Under the pieces are notes generated by a model that saw nothing but the letters and a program-made list of their open reading frames with translations, did no database searches and was not told the origin of the DNA. A stretch of 8,910 bases of DNA, taken from contig JADFOM010000085.1 in NCBI GenBank assembly GCA_022562835.1, forward strand, positions 1-8,910. The letters run 5' to 3'. Source of the stretch: Acidobacteriota bacterium (GTDB lineage Bacteria; Actinomycetota; Acidimicrobiia; Acidimicrobiales; SHLQ01). Both the position numbers and the translations under genes were made by a program. Shown here in pieces: positions 1 through 6,624 of this stretch (position 1 is its first letter; each line of letters opens with the position of its first letter).

Positions 1-1059
1 TCCGGCGTTGATCCATCCGAGGTTGGTCAGGTCGTTGGAGGTTGTGTCGGACAGGTAGGCATGCAGACCATGAATATCGCCCGAACTGGCTGGCTCACCG
101 CCGGGCTGCCGATCGAAACGGCGGCGACCACGGTCGATGCACAGTGTGGGTCGTCTCAACAGGCCACCAACATGGCGTACGCAATGGTCAAAGCGGGTGT
201 CGTGGAAGCCGCAGTGGGTTGCGGGATCGAACTCATGTCGCAGGTACCCATGGGGTCCGCGATCCCGCGTGACCCGGCGGTCGGCGTGCCGATCAACCGC
301 AACTACTGGGCCCAGCATGAGGCCACCTCGCAGTTCGAGGGCGCTGAGCGGATTGCTGACCAGTGGGGGATCAGTCGCCAAGATGCAGACGGGTTCGGCA
401 AGATGAGCCAGGACCGTGCAGCGCGAGCGTGGGCGGAGGATCGCTACGGCACCCAGGTGATGGGGGTCGACGTGCCCGTGCTCGATGATGAGGGAAGCCC
501 AACCGGCGAGACGAACCGGGTCGAGCGAGACGAGGGTCTCCGTGATACAACCCTCGAGGCTCTCGCTGGTCTCAAGTCGACCGGTCGCGAGAATGGTGTG
601 CACACGGCGGGGACGTCGTCGCAGATTTCCGACGGTGCCGGAGCGGTGTTGATGATGACCCGCGAAAAGGCTGAAGCGCTCGGCGTCAAGCCCATCGCTT
701 CAATCGTCGACACCTGTCTGGTCGGGTCCGATCCCGTGCTCATGTTGACCGGCCCCATCGCCGCAACGCAGAAACTCCTCGCCGACAACAACATGTCGAT
801 GAGCGACATCGATGTAGTTGAGATCAACGAGGCGTTCGCTTCTGTCGTGCTCGCGTGGGAGAAAGAGCTTTCACCCGACATGGACACGGTGAATCCGAAC
901 GGCGGCGCCATCGCGATCGGTCACCCTCTAGGTGGAACCGGAGCAATCCTGATCACCAAGGCCGTGCATGAACTGCAACGCACCAACAAGGAGAACGCCA
1001 TCGTGACGATGTGCTGCGGCGGCGGTCTTGGTACCGGCACACTGTTACGCGCCGAATGA
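1..1059 (+). CDS. Thiolase (acetyl-CoA acetyltransferase / 3-ketoacyl-CoA thiolase), 5' truncated by the window
   Basis: Thiolases catalyse reversible Claisen condensation or thiolytic cleavage of 3-ketoacyl-CoA, as in beta-oxidation or acetoacetyl-CoA formation. The frame is open from base 1, and the residues before the first Met (bases 1-60, with VGQVVGGCVGQVG) already match the conserved thiolase N-terminal region, so the Met at 61 is internal. About 352 residues are visible against a usual length near 390, so only some 30-40 are missing. The nucleophile is Cys49 of the visible part (DAQCGSSQQA, bases 145-147). The C-terminal motifs are NEAFA (from residue 276), GHP with His308, and CGGG with the second catalytic Cys339, so the active site is complete. 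The stop is TGA at 1057-1059. It converges on the minus-strand operon. Family assignment is firm, but chain-length preference and pathway cannot be read from the sequence. Confidence 0.95.
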   Translation, partial: SGVDPSEVGQVVGGCVGQVGMQTMNIARTGWLTAGLPIETAATTVDAQCGSSQQATNMAYAMVKAGVVEAAVGCGIELMSQVPMGSAIPRDPAVGVPINRNYWAQHEATSQFEGAERIADQWGISRQDADGFGKMSQDRAARAWAEDRYGTQVMGVDVPVLDDEGSPTGETNRVERDEGLRDTTLEALAGLKSTGRENGVHTAGTSSQISDGAGAVLMMTREKAEALGVKPIASIVDTCLVGSDPVLMLTGPIAATQKLLADNNMSMSDIDVVEINEAFASVVLAWEKELSPDMDTVNPNGGAIAIGHPLGGTGAILITKAVHELQRTNKENAIVTMCCGGGLGTGTLLRAE

Positions 1060-1087
1060 ACCTGCGCTACTGCGACTCGTTGCTCTA

Positions 1088-1131
1088 ACCGAGCCGTTCG
1101 CCGCGCCTCTCACCGAGCTGCTCGCCGCGCG
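1088..1131. repeat. Imperfect tandem direct repeat in the convergent spacer
   Basis: Two 20-base units lie at 1088-1107 and 1112-1131, each starting ACCGAGC and sharing TCGCCGCGC near the end. They match at 17 of 20 positions, with a period of 24. They sit between the thiolase stop and the stop of the F420 enzyme. I see no clear intrinsic terminator in 1060-1157: the best pairing is AGCCG (1092-1096) with CGGCT (1130-1134), a weak stem with a long loop and no T-run. Function is unknown. The repeat may be incidental in GC-rich DNA. Confidence 0.5.
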
Positions 1132-1157
1132 GCTTAGATCAAGGCGTCACGGCATGC

Positions 1158-1607
1158 CTAGCTAGGTGTGGCGACGAACACCGGAATCTCGCGGCCGTGA
1201 CCGGTCGCGGCGACCTGATACTCGGCGTATGGCGGGTAGACGGCGGTGCCCCGTGCATACCACTCGGCTCGCTCCGCTCCGCTGACGAGACGGAGTGTGT
1301 AGTCAAGAGGTGCCGGGCCGTCCTGAATGGTGGCATGTGGGTCGGCGACGACGTTGTAGTACCAACTGGGGTGTGTGGGGTTGCCGCCCTTCGACGCGAT
1401 CAGCGCGTACTCGCCGCCGTGCTCCACGCGCATCAACGGTATTTTTCGGGCCTTGCCGCTCTTGTGCCCGACCGTCGTCATGACGATGATCGGAATGCCG
1501 GTGTCTGTAAGGGTGTTAGCTCGTTCACCACCAGACGCCTCGTATTCGGCCACCTGCTCGGCGACCCAGTCCCAAGGGCTCGGTTCGTATTCTGCGGTCG
1601 AACTCAT
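1158..1607 (-). CDS. Nitroreductase family deazaflavin (F420)-dependent oxidoreductase
   Basis: This 149-residue protein belongs to the split beta-barrel Ddn-like family, whose members use reduced coenzyme F420 to reduce quinones, nitro compounds or other acceptors. The family's usual blocks are present in order: TTVGHKSGKARKIPL (residues 44-58), EYALIASKGG (66-75), HPSWYYN (79-85) followed by VVADP, and a C-terminal PVFVATPS. The length is typical. ATG at 1607-1605 is preceded by GAGAGGA on the minus strand (bases 1618-1624), 10 bases upstream, which supports this start. It is the last gene of the minus-strand series, 44 bases after the lipoprotein hydrolase, and the TAG stop lies inside the 10-base palindrome at 1157-1166. 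The family implies that the host makes F420. The physiological substrate is not evident. Confidence 0.92.
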   Translation of the reverse strand: MSSTAEYEPSPWDWVAEQVAEYEASGGERANTLTDTGIPIIVMTTVGHKSGKARKIPLMRVEHGGEYALIASKGGNPTHPSWYYNVVADPHATIQDGPAPLDYTLRLVSGAERAEWYARGTAVYPPYAEYQVAATGHGREIPVFVATPS

Positions 1608-1651
1608 CTGTGGTGGTTCCTCTCGTATCGGGCTTGGACATGCCGCGCCCG

Positions 1652-2650
1652 TCAGCTCAGGTCACTATCGACGATGGTCAGCAAGGGGTCGCTCGCGGAG
1701 GCAATGACGTCTTCTGGGCTAGCGGTCGGTTCGCTACGAAGATAGGCATCCCAGAACAGTGTTGTCGTCTGGTCGACCAGCGGGTGAAACTCGAGCGCCT
1801 TCTCGGTCAGTGCATTCTCGGGATCTTCGAACTGATCGGCATGCCACGCGTCGAGCATCGAGACAAAAATCTTCGGTGCGTTCAGCAATTCGAAGGATGA
1901 GAGTGCAGCGGCTTGGTCGAGCACAGGGTCCGCGGAGCCATGCATGACCAGTATTGGTAGGTCGGTCGGCGCGGCGAAGTCCGTGTTCGGTATCAGACCA
2001 GCCTGAATCATTGCGGCCTTGAATCGGTCGTCACGGGTCTTCTCGTCGACCGCCACGGCGTATGTGGTCATTCCACCCAGCGAGAGCCCCGCAGCGGCCA
2101 GTTGCTCAGGGTCGAATCGACCGTACAGATCCGAGTCCTTGTCCTCATTCATCGCGAGCAGTTGATCGAGCACAAACACGACGTCTTCGGGTTGGTTGAC
2201 GAGATCGGCCGCGTCGAGCGATCCACCAGCGATCTGGTCGTTGGTCAGTGGGAAGGCCGGCGCGGCCACTGCGTAACCAGCATCACGCCAAGCCGTATGC
2301 ATGCGTTCGAACTTGGTTGGGTGACCGGCCATCCCGTGGCTGAATACGATGAGCGGTGCAGGCTGGTCTGCGGCCGGTAGGTAGAGCCAGGTCTCAAGCG
2401 TCCGTTCCGGCAGCTCAGGCGTTTCGGCAGTTGCCGGAGTCGGCCTCGACTCGTCGACGAGCGTAAGAGTGGTGATATTGGCCTCCGGTTTTGTGGGCTT
2501 CGCTGTGCTGACCGATGCGGCGGGCAGGGTCGACGAGGTTTGCGGCGAGACCGATTCGGTCGAAGACATGTCCGAGGACGAAACTTCGTCACCGCACCCG
2601 GCAGCGATGAGAACAAGCACCGAGGCGAGAATCACGACGGGGGCTCTCAA
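1652..2650 (-). CDS. Lipoprotein alpha/beta hydrolase (PAF-acetylhydrolase/dienelactone hydrolase-like)
   Basis: This is a 332-residue putative secreted, lipid-anchored esterase. The N-terminus is a short hydrophobic signal ending in IAAGC with lipidation candidate Cys19. Ala instead of Leu/Ile/Val at -3 makes the lipobox slightly off consensus. A Ser/Thr/Pro-rich linker follows (about residues 21-78). The hydrolase domain has the strand and oxyanion region PLIVFSHGMAGHP (99-111), the nucleophile elbow GLSLGG with Ser190, the acid candidate Asp241 in MHGSADP, and His270 in DAWHAD, so a full Ser-Asp-His triad can be proposed. The start is TTG at 2650-2648, overlapping the TGA stop of the preceding gene as TTGA. 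No good Shine-Dalgarno precedes it, so translation probably depends on coupling. The other early in-frame option (GTG, codon 6) would remove part of the signal peptide. The substrate is unknown; ester or lipid-like compounds are plausible. Confidence 0.88.
   Translation of the reverse strand: MRAPVVILASVLVLIAAGCGDEVSSSDMSSTESVSPQTSSTLPAASVSTAKPTKPEANITTLTLVDESRPTPATAETPELPERTLETWLYLPAADQPAPLIVFSHGMAGHPTKFERMHTAWRDAGYAVAAPAFPLTNDQIAGGSLDAADLVNQPEDVVFVLDQLLAMNEDKDSDLYGRFDPEQLAAAGLSLGGMTTYAVAVDEKTRDDRFKAAMIQAGLIPNTDFAAPTDLPILVMHGSADPVLDQAAALSSFELLNAPKIFVSMLDAWHADQFEDPENALTEKALEFHPLVDQTTTLFWDAYLRSEPTASPEDVIASASDPLLTIVDSDLS
2647..2650 (-). promoter_or_regulatory. TTGA stop/start overlap, likely translational coupling
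   Basis: On the minus strand, bases 2650-2647 read TTGA. TTG begins the lipoprotein hydrolase and TGA ends the triplet-repeat protein. The roughly 20 bases upstream of the TTG hold no recognisable Shine-Dalgarno sequence. A terminating ribosome re-initiating here is the simplest explanation (inference). Confidence 0.6.
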
Positions 2651-3015
2651 GAGAGCGGTCGCAGGACTAGGCCGAGAATGGCGATGACGGCAACGGCGCT
2701 TAGCTGCGCTCGCCGGTTCCTCGAGATCGGCTCATTGTTGATGGCCAACACCGATCGGGTGCTGCCGATGGACAGGATCGAGCCTGCGGACCCGATCGAT
2801 GCGATCGAGCCTGCCGATCCGATCGAGAGGAACGAGCCAGCCGCGGCGATGGACAGGATCGAGCCTGCCGATCCGATCGATGCCAGCGAGAATGTGGACC
2901 CCGCAGATCCCAGCGAAGCGAACGACCCGATTGAACCTTTCGACGCAAACGAGGCGATCGACCCGACCGACAGAGCGAAGGGCGAGGAGTTGGGGTCATC
3001 GTCTCGGGCTTCCAT
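2647..3015 (-). CDS. Small membrane-anchored protein with Ser-centred triplet repeats (unknown function)
   Basis: I do not recognise a named family for this 122-residue protein. After an acidic N-terminus (EARDDDPNSS), residues 15-92 form 26 consecutive triplets with Ser as the middle residue in 24 of them; only residues 58 and 91 are Ala. The third position is mostly Ile, Phe, Leu, Val or Ala, and the first is mostly Gly or Ala. The triplets group into eight 9-residue units of the GSAGSILSI type, with one extra triplet at 45-47. A basic stretch (RNRR, 99-102) and a hydrophobic segment (about 103-118) follow, suggesting a single C-terminal membrane anchor. ATG at 3015 has GAGGA (minus strand, 3023-3027) 7 bases upstream and lies 3 bases after the ThDP-enzyme stop. 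Its stop overlaps the next start. The regular period could allow a solenoid or polyproline-II-like fold (inference). I recall similar Ser-rich repeats in other actinobacterial hypothetical proteins, but I cannot verify this here. Confidence 0.75.
   Translation of the reverse strand: MEARDDDPNSSPFALSVGSIASFASKGSIGSFASLGSAGSTFSLASIGSAGSILSIAAAGSFLSIGSAGSIASIGSAGSILSIGSTRSVLAINNEPISRNRRAQLSAVAVIAILGLVLRPLS
2740..2964 (-). repeat. 27-base-period coding repeat inside the Ser-triplet protein
   Basis: This DNA encodes the eight 9-residue units (residues 18-92). A 24-base block beginning GATCGAGCCTGC on the plus strand occurs at 2776-2799, 2803-2826 and 2857-2880, at offsets of 27 and 54. A longer nearly identical stretch beginning GATGGACAGGATCGAG starts at 2768 and again at 2849, 81 bases (three units) apart. 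The other units have diverged. Near-identity at the DNA level suggests fairly recent duplication of part of the array. Confidence 0.8.
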
Positions 3016-3018
3016 AGG

Positions 3019-4629
3019 TCAATCCTCGCCTCGGACGCGACCCATGCGCAAGAGCGGCCAAGGGTCTGGCATCTCAGCGACCGGCACATCGATGATAGCC
3101 GGGGCGTTCGTCGCGAGAGCGTCTGCGAGCAAGTTGGTGAGCTCGATTGGAGACTCGGCGCGTAGACCGATGGCCCCGAAGCTCTCAGCGAATGCGACCA
3201 AATCGGGATTTACGAGGTCCGACGCGATGACGCGAGCGTCTCCATAGGTCTGACGTTGGATGCGACGCACGTTGCCGTAGGCACCATCGTTGAAGACGAT
3301 TGTCACCGAGGCGATGTCATGTTGCACCGCACTTGCGAGTTCGGTCGCGCCGAACAGAAATCCTCCGTCGCCCGTAACCGTTACGACGGCACGATCCCCC
3401 AGCGCCACCTTGGCGCCGAGGCCGGTCCCGAATCCGGCGCCCAACGTGCCGGCGGGCCCCGATGATAGGAACGTCCTCGAACTTCGGAAGTCGAACGCCA
3501 GGTGTGCCGCAAACCCAATCTGGGTGACGTCCTCAACGATTACTCCATCGTCTGGGAGCCCGCTGCGAATGGCGCTGAGGTAGTCGATCTGCGGCTGGAG
3601 GTGCGCGATCGAGCTCACGAACGCTGCCTTGCGCCGCCCGAGGTCGAAGAGACGTTCGGCTGGCCTCTCGGTCGTGGTTTCGGTTAGGGCCGCGCACACA
3701 GCGGCAGCGTCACCGTGGATGCCCAAGGTCGTCGCGCCGTGACGGTCGAGTTCGTCGGCATCGACGTCGACCTTGATCAACGTGAGCTCGTCGTCGGTGC
3801 CCCAGTGCAAAAGCGGGAACTCGAGTCGAGTCCCGATCGCGAGAACCACGTCGGCCTGTGCCCACAAGTCACGCCCAACCGGGAGCGGCACATAATGAGG
3901 ATCGCTGGTCGGCACCACGCCATGACCCATTCTCCGGGTGGTCACAGGGGCATCGAGACGTCGTGCGAGCGCGAGGATCTCGTCGGAGGCATCCTGGGCC
4001 CCACCGCCCACGACGATGAGTGGACGTTGCGCGGCGGAGAGTTCGGCGGCGGCGGATTCGAGATGGCTGCGGTCGACCGTTGGCATCGCGACCCGAGGTA
4101 TCTCCAGCGACCCGGTCGCCTCCATCGCCCATAGGTCGGCCGCTATCTCGATGCTGACCGGCCGCGGTCTGCCCGACACCAACGAGTCGAGCGCTTGTTG
4201 GATCTGCACGACTGCGCGGGTGGTGTCTGTGATCGATTCGGTGTGTTTTGTCACCTGGTCGAGCACGGCGGTTTGATCGGGCATTTCGTGAAGCACACCC
4301 CATCCACGCCCCAAAGCGTTGCTGGGGATCTGTCCTACGATCGCCAACATCCTTGCGTTGCCCCAATAACCGCTCATCAGTGCCGCACCGGCGTTGAACA
4401 TGCCGGGGCCGGGCACCACACAGAAGGCCGAGGGGCGACCGGTTGCCTGGGTGGCACCGAGCGCCATGTAGGCGGCCCCTTGCTCGTGGCGGGCGTGAAT
4501 CGGACGAATGTCGCGGGCATCGACGAGCGCGTCGAAGAAGTCGTCGTTCTGTTTGCCGGGGAGACAGAACAACGTGTCGATATCGAGCAACCGCAACGCG
4601 TTGATCACGTGCTGAGCGATTGTTGCCAT
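3019..4629 (-). CDS. Thiamine diphosphate-dependent enzyme (acetolactate synthase/benzoylformate decarboxylase superfamily)
   Basis: This is a 536-residue protein with the three-domain layout of the 2-ketoacid decarboxylase/carboligase group. The N-terminal PYR domain carries the conserved Glu49 (RHEQGAAYMA) that activates the cofactor, followed by VVPGPGMFNAGAAL. A central Rossmann-like domain includes PLIVVGGGAQDA. The C-terminal PP domain has the ThDP/Mg motif GDG (420-422) ending in ND (447-448, NDGAYGNVRR). It looks catalytically intact. ATG at 4629 has GAGAGGA (minus strand, 4638-4644) 8 bases upstream. No ilvN regulatory subunit, ilvC or other branched-chain gene lies next to it, so a catabolic or specialised role is more likely than Val/Ile synthesis (inference). 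The gene is 30 bases after the MFS gene and 3 bases before the repeat protein. The exact reaction (decarboxylase, lyase or acyltransferase) cannot be decided by eye. Confidence 0.92.
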   Translation of the reverse strand: MATIAQHVINALRLLDIDTLFCLPGKQNDDFFDALVDARDIRPIHARHEQGAAYMALGATQATGRPSAFCVVPGPGMFNAGAALMSGYWGNARMLAIVGQIPSNALGRGWGVLHEMPDQTAVLDQVTKHTESITDTTRAVVQIQQALDSLVSGRPRPVSIEIAADLWAMEATGSLEIPRVAMPTVDRSHLESAAAELSAAQRPLIVVGGGAQDASDEILALARRLDAPVTTRRMGHGVVPTSDPHYVPLPVGRDLWAQADVVLAIGTRLEFPLLHWGTDDELTLIKVDVDADELDRHGATTLGIHGDAAAVCAALTETTTERPAERLFDLGRRKAAFVSSIAHLQPQIDYLSAIRSGLPDDGVIVEDVTQIGFAAHLAFDFRSSRTFLSSGPAGTLGAGFGTGLGAKVALGDRAVVTVTGDGGFLFGATELASAVQHDIASVTIVFNDGAYGNVRRIQRQTYGDARVIASDLVNPDLVAFAESFGAIGLRAESPIELTNLLADALATNAPAIIDVPVAEMPDPWPLLRMGRVRGED

Positions 4630-4659
4630 GCTGCCCGTCCTCTCGTGTGAGTGTGGCCG

Positions 4660-5928
4660 TTAATCGACGGCGAGCGGAAGGTCGCGGTCGAAGTGGGCGG
4701 CGCGGCCCGTCGTGGCAAGCCAGAAAGCCCCCGCGATCAGCATCGCGCCCATGAAGCTAACCACAACGCGCACCCCGAATGCGTCCGACAGTGGACCCTG
4801 GATGATTGCGCCCATCGGCATTCCCACCGTGAGGACCATCAGGTACATAGCCATCACACGGCCGCGCATTGCCTCGGTCACATGCAACTGCAACGCACTG
4901 TTGGTCGTCGTGGCCATAGTGATGTGAGAACAACCGGCTATCAACGTACCGACAAGGCCGATCACGTAGATCGACGTCGAGGTGAGAATCAGCTCGCCTA
5001 CTCCGTAGAACAACAAACCAGCGACCAAAACCCTCGACGGCGGGTACATCGGCGCTCGCCGCATAAGCCAAGGCGCCATCATGATTGCGCCCAGACCGAA
5101 AGCGGACACCAGGATTCCGTAGTAGCCCTCTGAAACGGCGAATACGTCCTCTGCGAACAGCACGAGGTGCACCTGCACCAAGGTTCCGCCACATACCGCT
5201 ACTAGTGCTGCCGCGAAGTAACCGGTGAGAATTGCCGGATCATCACGGGCGTACGCCATGCCAAGCCTGAACTGCGTCAACGGCTTCTCGCCCGACTCTG
5301 CGATCGCGCCTGGCGGCGTTGGGGGCAATGAAAGCAGGGTCAATACGACGGCAAAGAACGACACAGCGTTACCCGCAAAACACCATGCCGGCCCAAATAA
5401 TGCGAGCACGACACCTCCGATGCTCGGCCCGATGGCACGTGCAGCGTTGAACTGCAACGAGTTGAGGGTGATCGCGTTTTGAAGCGCATCGCGGGGGACC
5501 AGGTCTGACACGTACGCCTGCCATGCTGGCATTCCGAAGCCGTTGACGATGCCAAACACAATGGAGAGTCCGATATAGGCCAGTGGCTCACGTATGCCCG
5601 CCCACCAGAAGATCGCATAACTGAATGCGATGAACGCTTGGATGGTCTGCGCCACCATCACGATCGTGCGACGTGGGAGCCGGTCTGCCAGTGGACCCGC
5701 CCACGGGCCCATGATCGCCATGGGCAACAGCAACGAAAACACAGAAATCCCGACCCATGCTCCCGATCCGGTCATCTCGTACATGATGTACGGGATCGCG
5801 ATGGCTTGGAGCCAGGAGCCGCTATTGGATGCCAGCGCGGCCAGGAAGAACTTCCGAAAGTTGCGGTGGCGTAGCGCCGCGTAGGGGTCAGGCTTCTTCG
5901 GCTCGGTTTGCTCGTCAGCGATGGCCAC
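4660..5928 (-). CDS. MFS transporter (exporter-type, EntS/MFS_3-like)
   Basis: This is a 422-residue inner-membrane transporter of the major facilitator superfamily. A short cytoplasmic N-terminus with YAALRHRNFRKFFLA (16-30) is characteristic of the MFS_3 exporter group. Twelve hydrophobic segments can be traced, with the cytoplasmic motif A (GPLADRLPRR, residues 78-87) between helices 2 and 3 and a related MRGRVMAMY stretch in the second half. A hydrophilic loop at about 203-225 separates the two six-helix halves. The start is GTG at 5928-5926, only two bases after the TGA of the preceding small gene and with no strong Shine-Dalgarno, so it is probably coupled to it. The stop is TAA at 4662-4660, 30 bases before the ThDP enzyme. 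Drug, siderophore or metabolite efflux is typical of the group; the substrate here is unknown. Confidence 0.92.
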   Translation of the reverse strand: MAIADEQTEPKKPDPYAALRHRNFRKFFLAALASNSGSWLQAIAIPYIMYEMTGSGAWVGISVFSLLLPMAIMGPWAGPLADRLPRRTIVMVAQTIQAFIAFSYAIFWWAGIREPLAYIGLSIVFGIVNGFGMPAWQAYVSDLVPRDALQNAITLNSLQFNAARAIGPSIGGVVLALFGPAWCFAGNAVSFFAVVLTLLSLPPTPPGAIAESGEKPLTQFRLGMAYARDDPAILTGYFAAALVAVCGGTLVQVHLVLFAEDVFAVSEGYYGILVSAFGLGAIMMAPWLMRRAPMYPPSRVLVAGLLFYGVGELILTSTSIYVIGLVGTLIAGCSHITMATTTNSALQLHVTEAMRGRVMAMYLMVLTVGMPMGAIIQGPLSDAFGVRVVVSFMGAMLIAGAFWLATTGRAAHFDRDLPLAVD

Positions 5929-5930
5929 TT

Positions 5931-6302
5931 TCAGGTGGTCACGAACAGTACGGAGTCTCGTATCAGCTCACGCCAACGATCCTCATTGTGCGCTTCGACG
6001 AGCACCCACTCGCGGAATATCTTGCCCGCAGGGGCGAACGGTTGGCCTTCGCCAGCGTCGATCATCGCGTCCACCGTTTCACGCGGCAGCTTCACCACAA
6101 TCCCAGGCCCCTTGTGGTGTGGCATACAGACGAACTCTGCCTTGGCGCGCAGGCAAGGCCCACTCATGATGGTGCCTTCTTCGATCAGCCCTTCTGCCAT
6201 CAGTGGTGCTGCCGCGTCCCAAAAATCGTCGTTCACCCTCGTCAAGTTATCGTCGCTGAGCGGACACACCCAAAGGCTTTTGAGTTGAGGGAACTGGGCC
6301 AA
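5931..6302 (-). CDS. Small TfoX N-terminal/YjbR-like domain protein
   Basis: The stop is TGA at 5933-5931. The recognisable part, from EEGTIMSGPCLRAKAEFVC through GIVVKLPRETVDAMIDAG to PFAPAGKIFREWVLV, resembles the TfoX N-terminal fold found in small stand-alone actinobacterial proteins. There the pattern is a Gly-Met strand, a KLP strand and a PF-pag-reWv block. Its biochemical role is not established, and it need not have anything to do with competence. The start is uncertain. The frame continues upstream to a TTG at 6443, but that would overlap the NIPSNAP gene by over 120 bases with unlikely Arg/Ser-rich sequence. I chose the TTG at 6302 (123 residues), 13 bases after the NIPSNAP stop. 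GTG at 6269 or GTG at 6236 are shorter options. None has a convincing ribosome binding site. The MFS gene follows after two bases. Confidence 0.75.
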   Translation of the reverse strand: MAQFPQLKSLWVCPLSDDNLTRVNDDFWDAAAPLMAEGLIEEGTIMSGPCLRAKAEFVCMPHHKGPGIVVKLPRETVDAMIDAGEGQPFAPAGKIFREWVLVEAHNEDRWRELIRDSVLFVTT

Positions 6303-6315
6303 GACCCCAGATGAC

Positions 6316-6624
6316 TCAACCGAGGTCGGGTTCGTTGAGCAGTTGCGTGGTCTGTTTGAGTACCAACGGCTGGATTTTCTTGATAAAGGGTGCCCACTCC
6401 GAGTCCGCCGCGAGCGCCGCCCGTCGGGTTGCGCGATCCTCAAGAGACTCGTAGCGCCAAAGGTGAATAATCTGGTTCAGCGAACCGACCTCGGTCGTGT
6501 ACCAGCCGACCGGCTCGCCGAGATAACGGCGTTGAGTCGGGTATCCAGTTTCTCGGTATGCCGCGAGGTACAGCGGAATCGCCCCAAAGGTCAGGTCATA
6601 GGTTCGCATCTCGACGAAGGACAT
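6316..6624 (-). CDS. NIPSNAP family protein
   Basis: This is a 102-residue single-domain protein with a ferredoxin-like (dimeric alpha/beta barrel type) fold. The N-terminus FVEMRTYDLTFGAIPLYL and the later block IIHLWRYESLEDRATRRAAL are classic NIPSNAP signatures, as is the closing PLVLKQTTQLL. Bacterial members often sit in degradation or secondary-metabolism clusters, but their biochemical role is poorly defined. The open frame extends upstream to 6732. I chose ATG at 6624-6622 because it directly precedes the conserved FVEMRTY, gives the usual length, and avoids overlap with the divergent sulfatase. The ribosome binding site is weak (AGAA, 6 bases upstream). It is the first gene of the seven-gene minus-strand series. 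Confidence 0.88.
   Translation of the reverse strand: MSFVEMRTYDLTFGAIPLYLAAYRETGYPTQRRYLGEPVGWYTTEVGSLNQIIHLWRYESLEDRATRRAALAADSEWAPFIKKIQPLVLKQTTQLLNEPDLG

Noticed and set aside
444..911. A 155-codon minus-strand frame inside the thiolase
   Set aside because: It is antisense to the conserved thiolase core, Ser/Pro/Thr-rich without a domain, which is typical of shadow frames in GC-rich DNA.
61..1059. Thiolase starting at the ATG at 61
   Set aside because: The 20 codons upstream in the same frame encode conserved thiolase sequence up to the window edge, so this Met is internal.
1124..1166. Short perfect palindromes (1124-1133, 1151-1158, 1157-1166) as a terminator
   Set aside because: Each is only 8-10 bases with no loop and no following T-run, so they do not form a credible intrinsic terminator.
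2740..2964. CRISPR array
   Set aside because: The period is 27 bases, in phase with a coding frame, with no unique spacers between conserved repeats and no cas gene nearby.
2540..3247. A 235-codon plus-strand open frame rich in Asp, Pro, Glu and Ile triplets
   Set aside because: It lies antisense to three tightly spaced minus-strand genes. Its repeat is the complement of the 27-base array, its ends show no recognisable domain, and it overlaps the ends of both the ThDP enzyme and the hydrolase. The minus strand has a ribosome binding site and operon spacing.
6303..6443. Upstream extension of the TfoX-like gene to the TTG at 6443
   Set aside because: It would overlap the NIPSNAP gene out of frame and add an Arg/Ser-rich stretch unlike the family.
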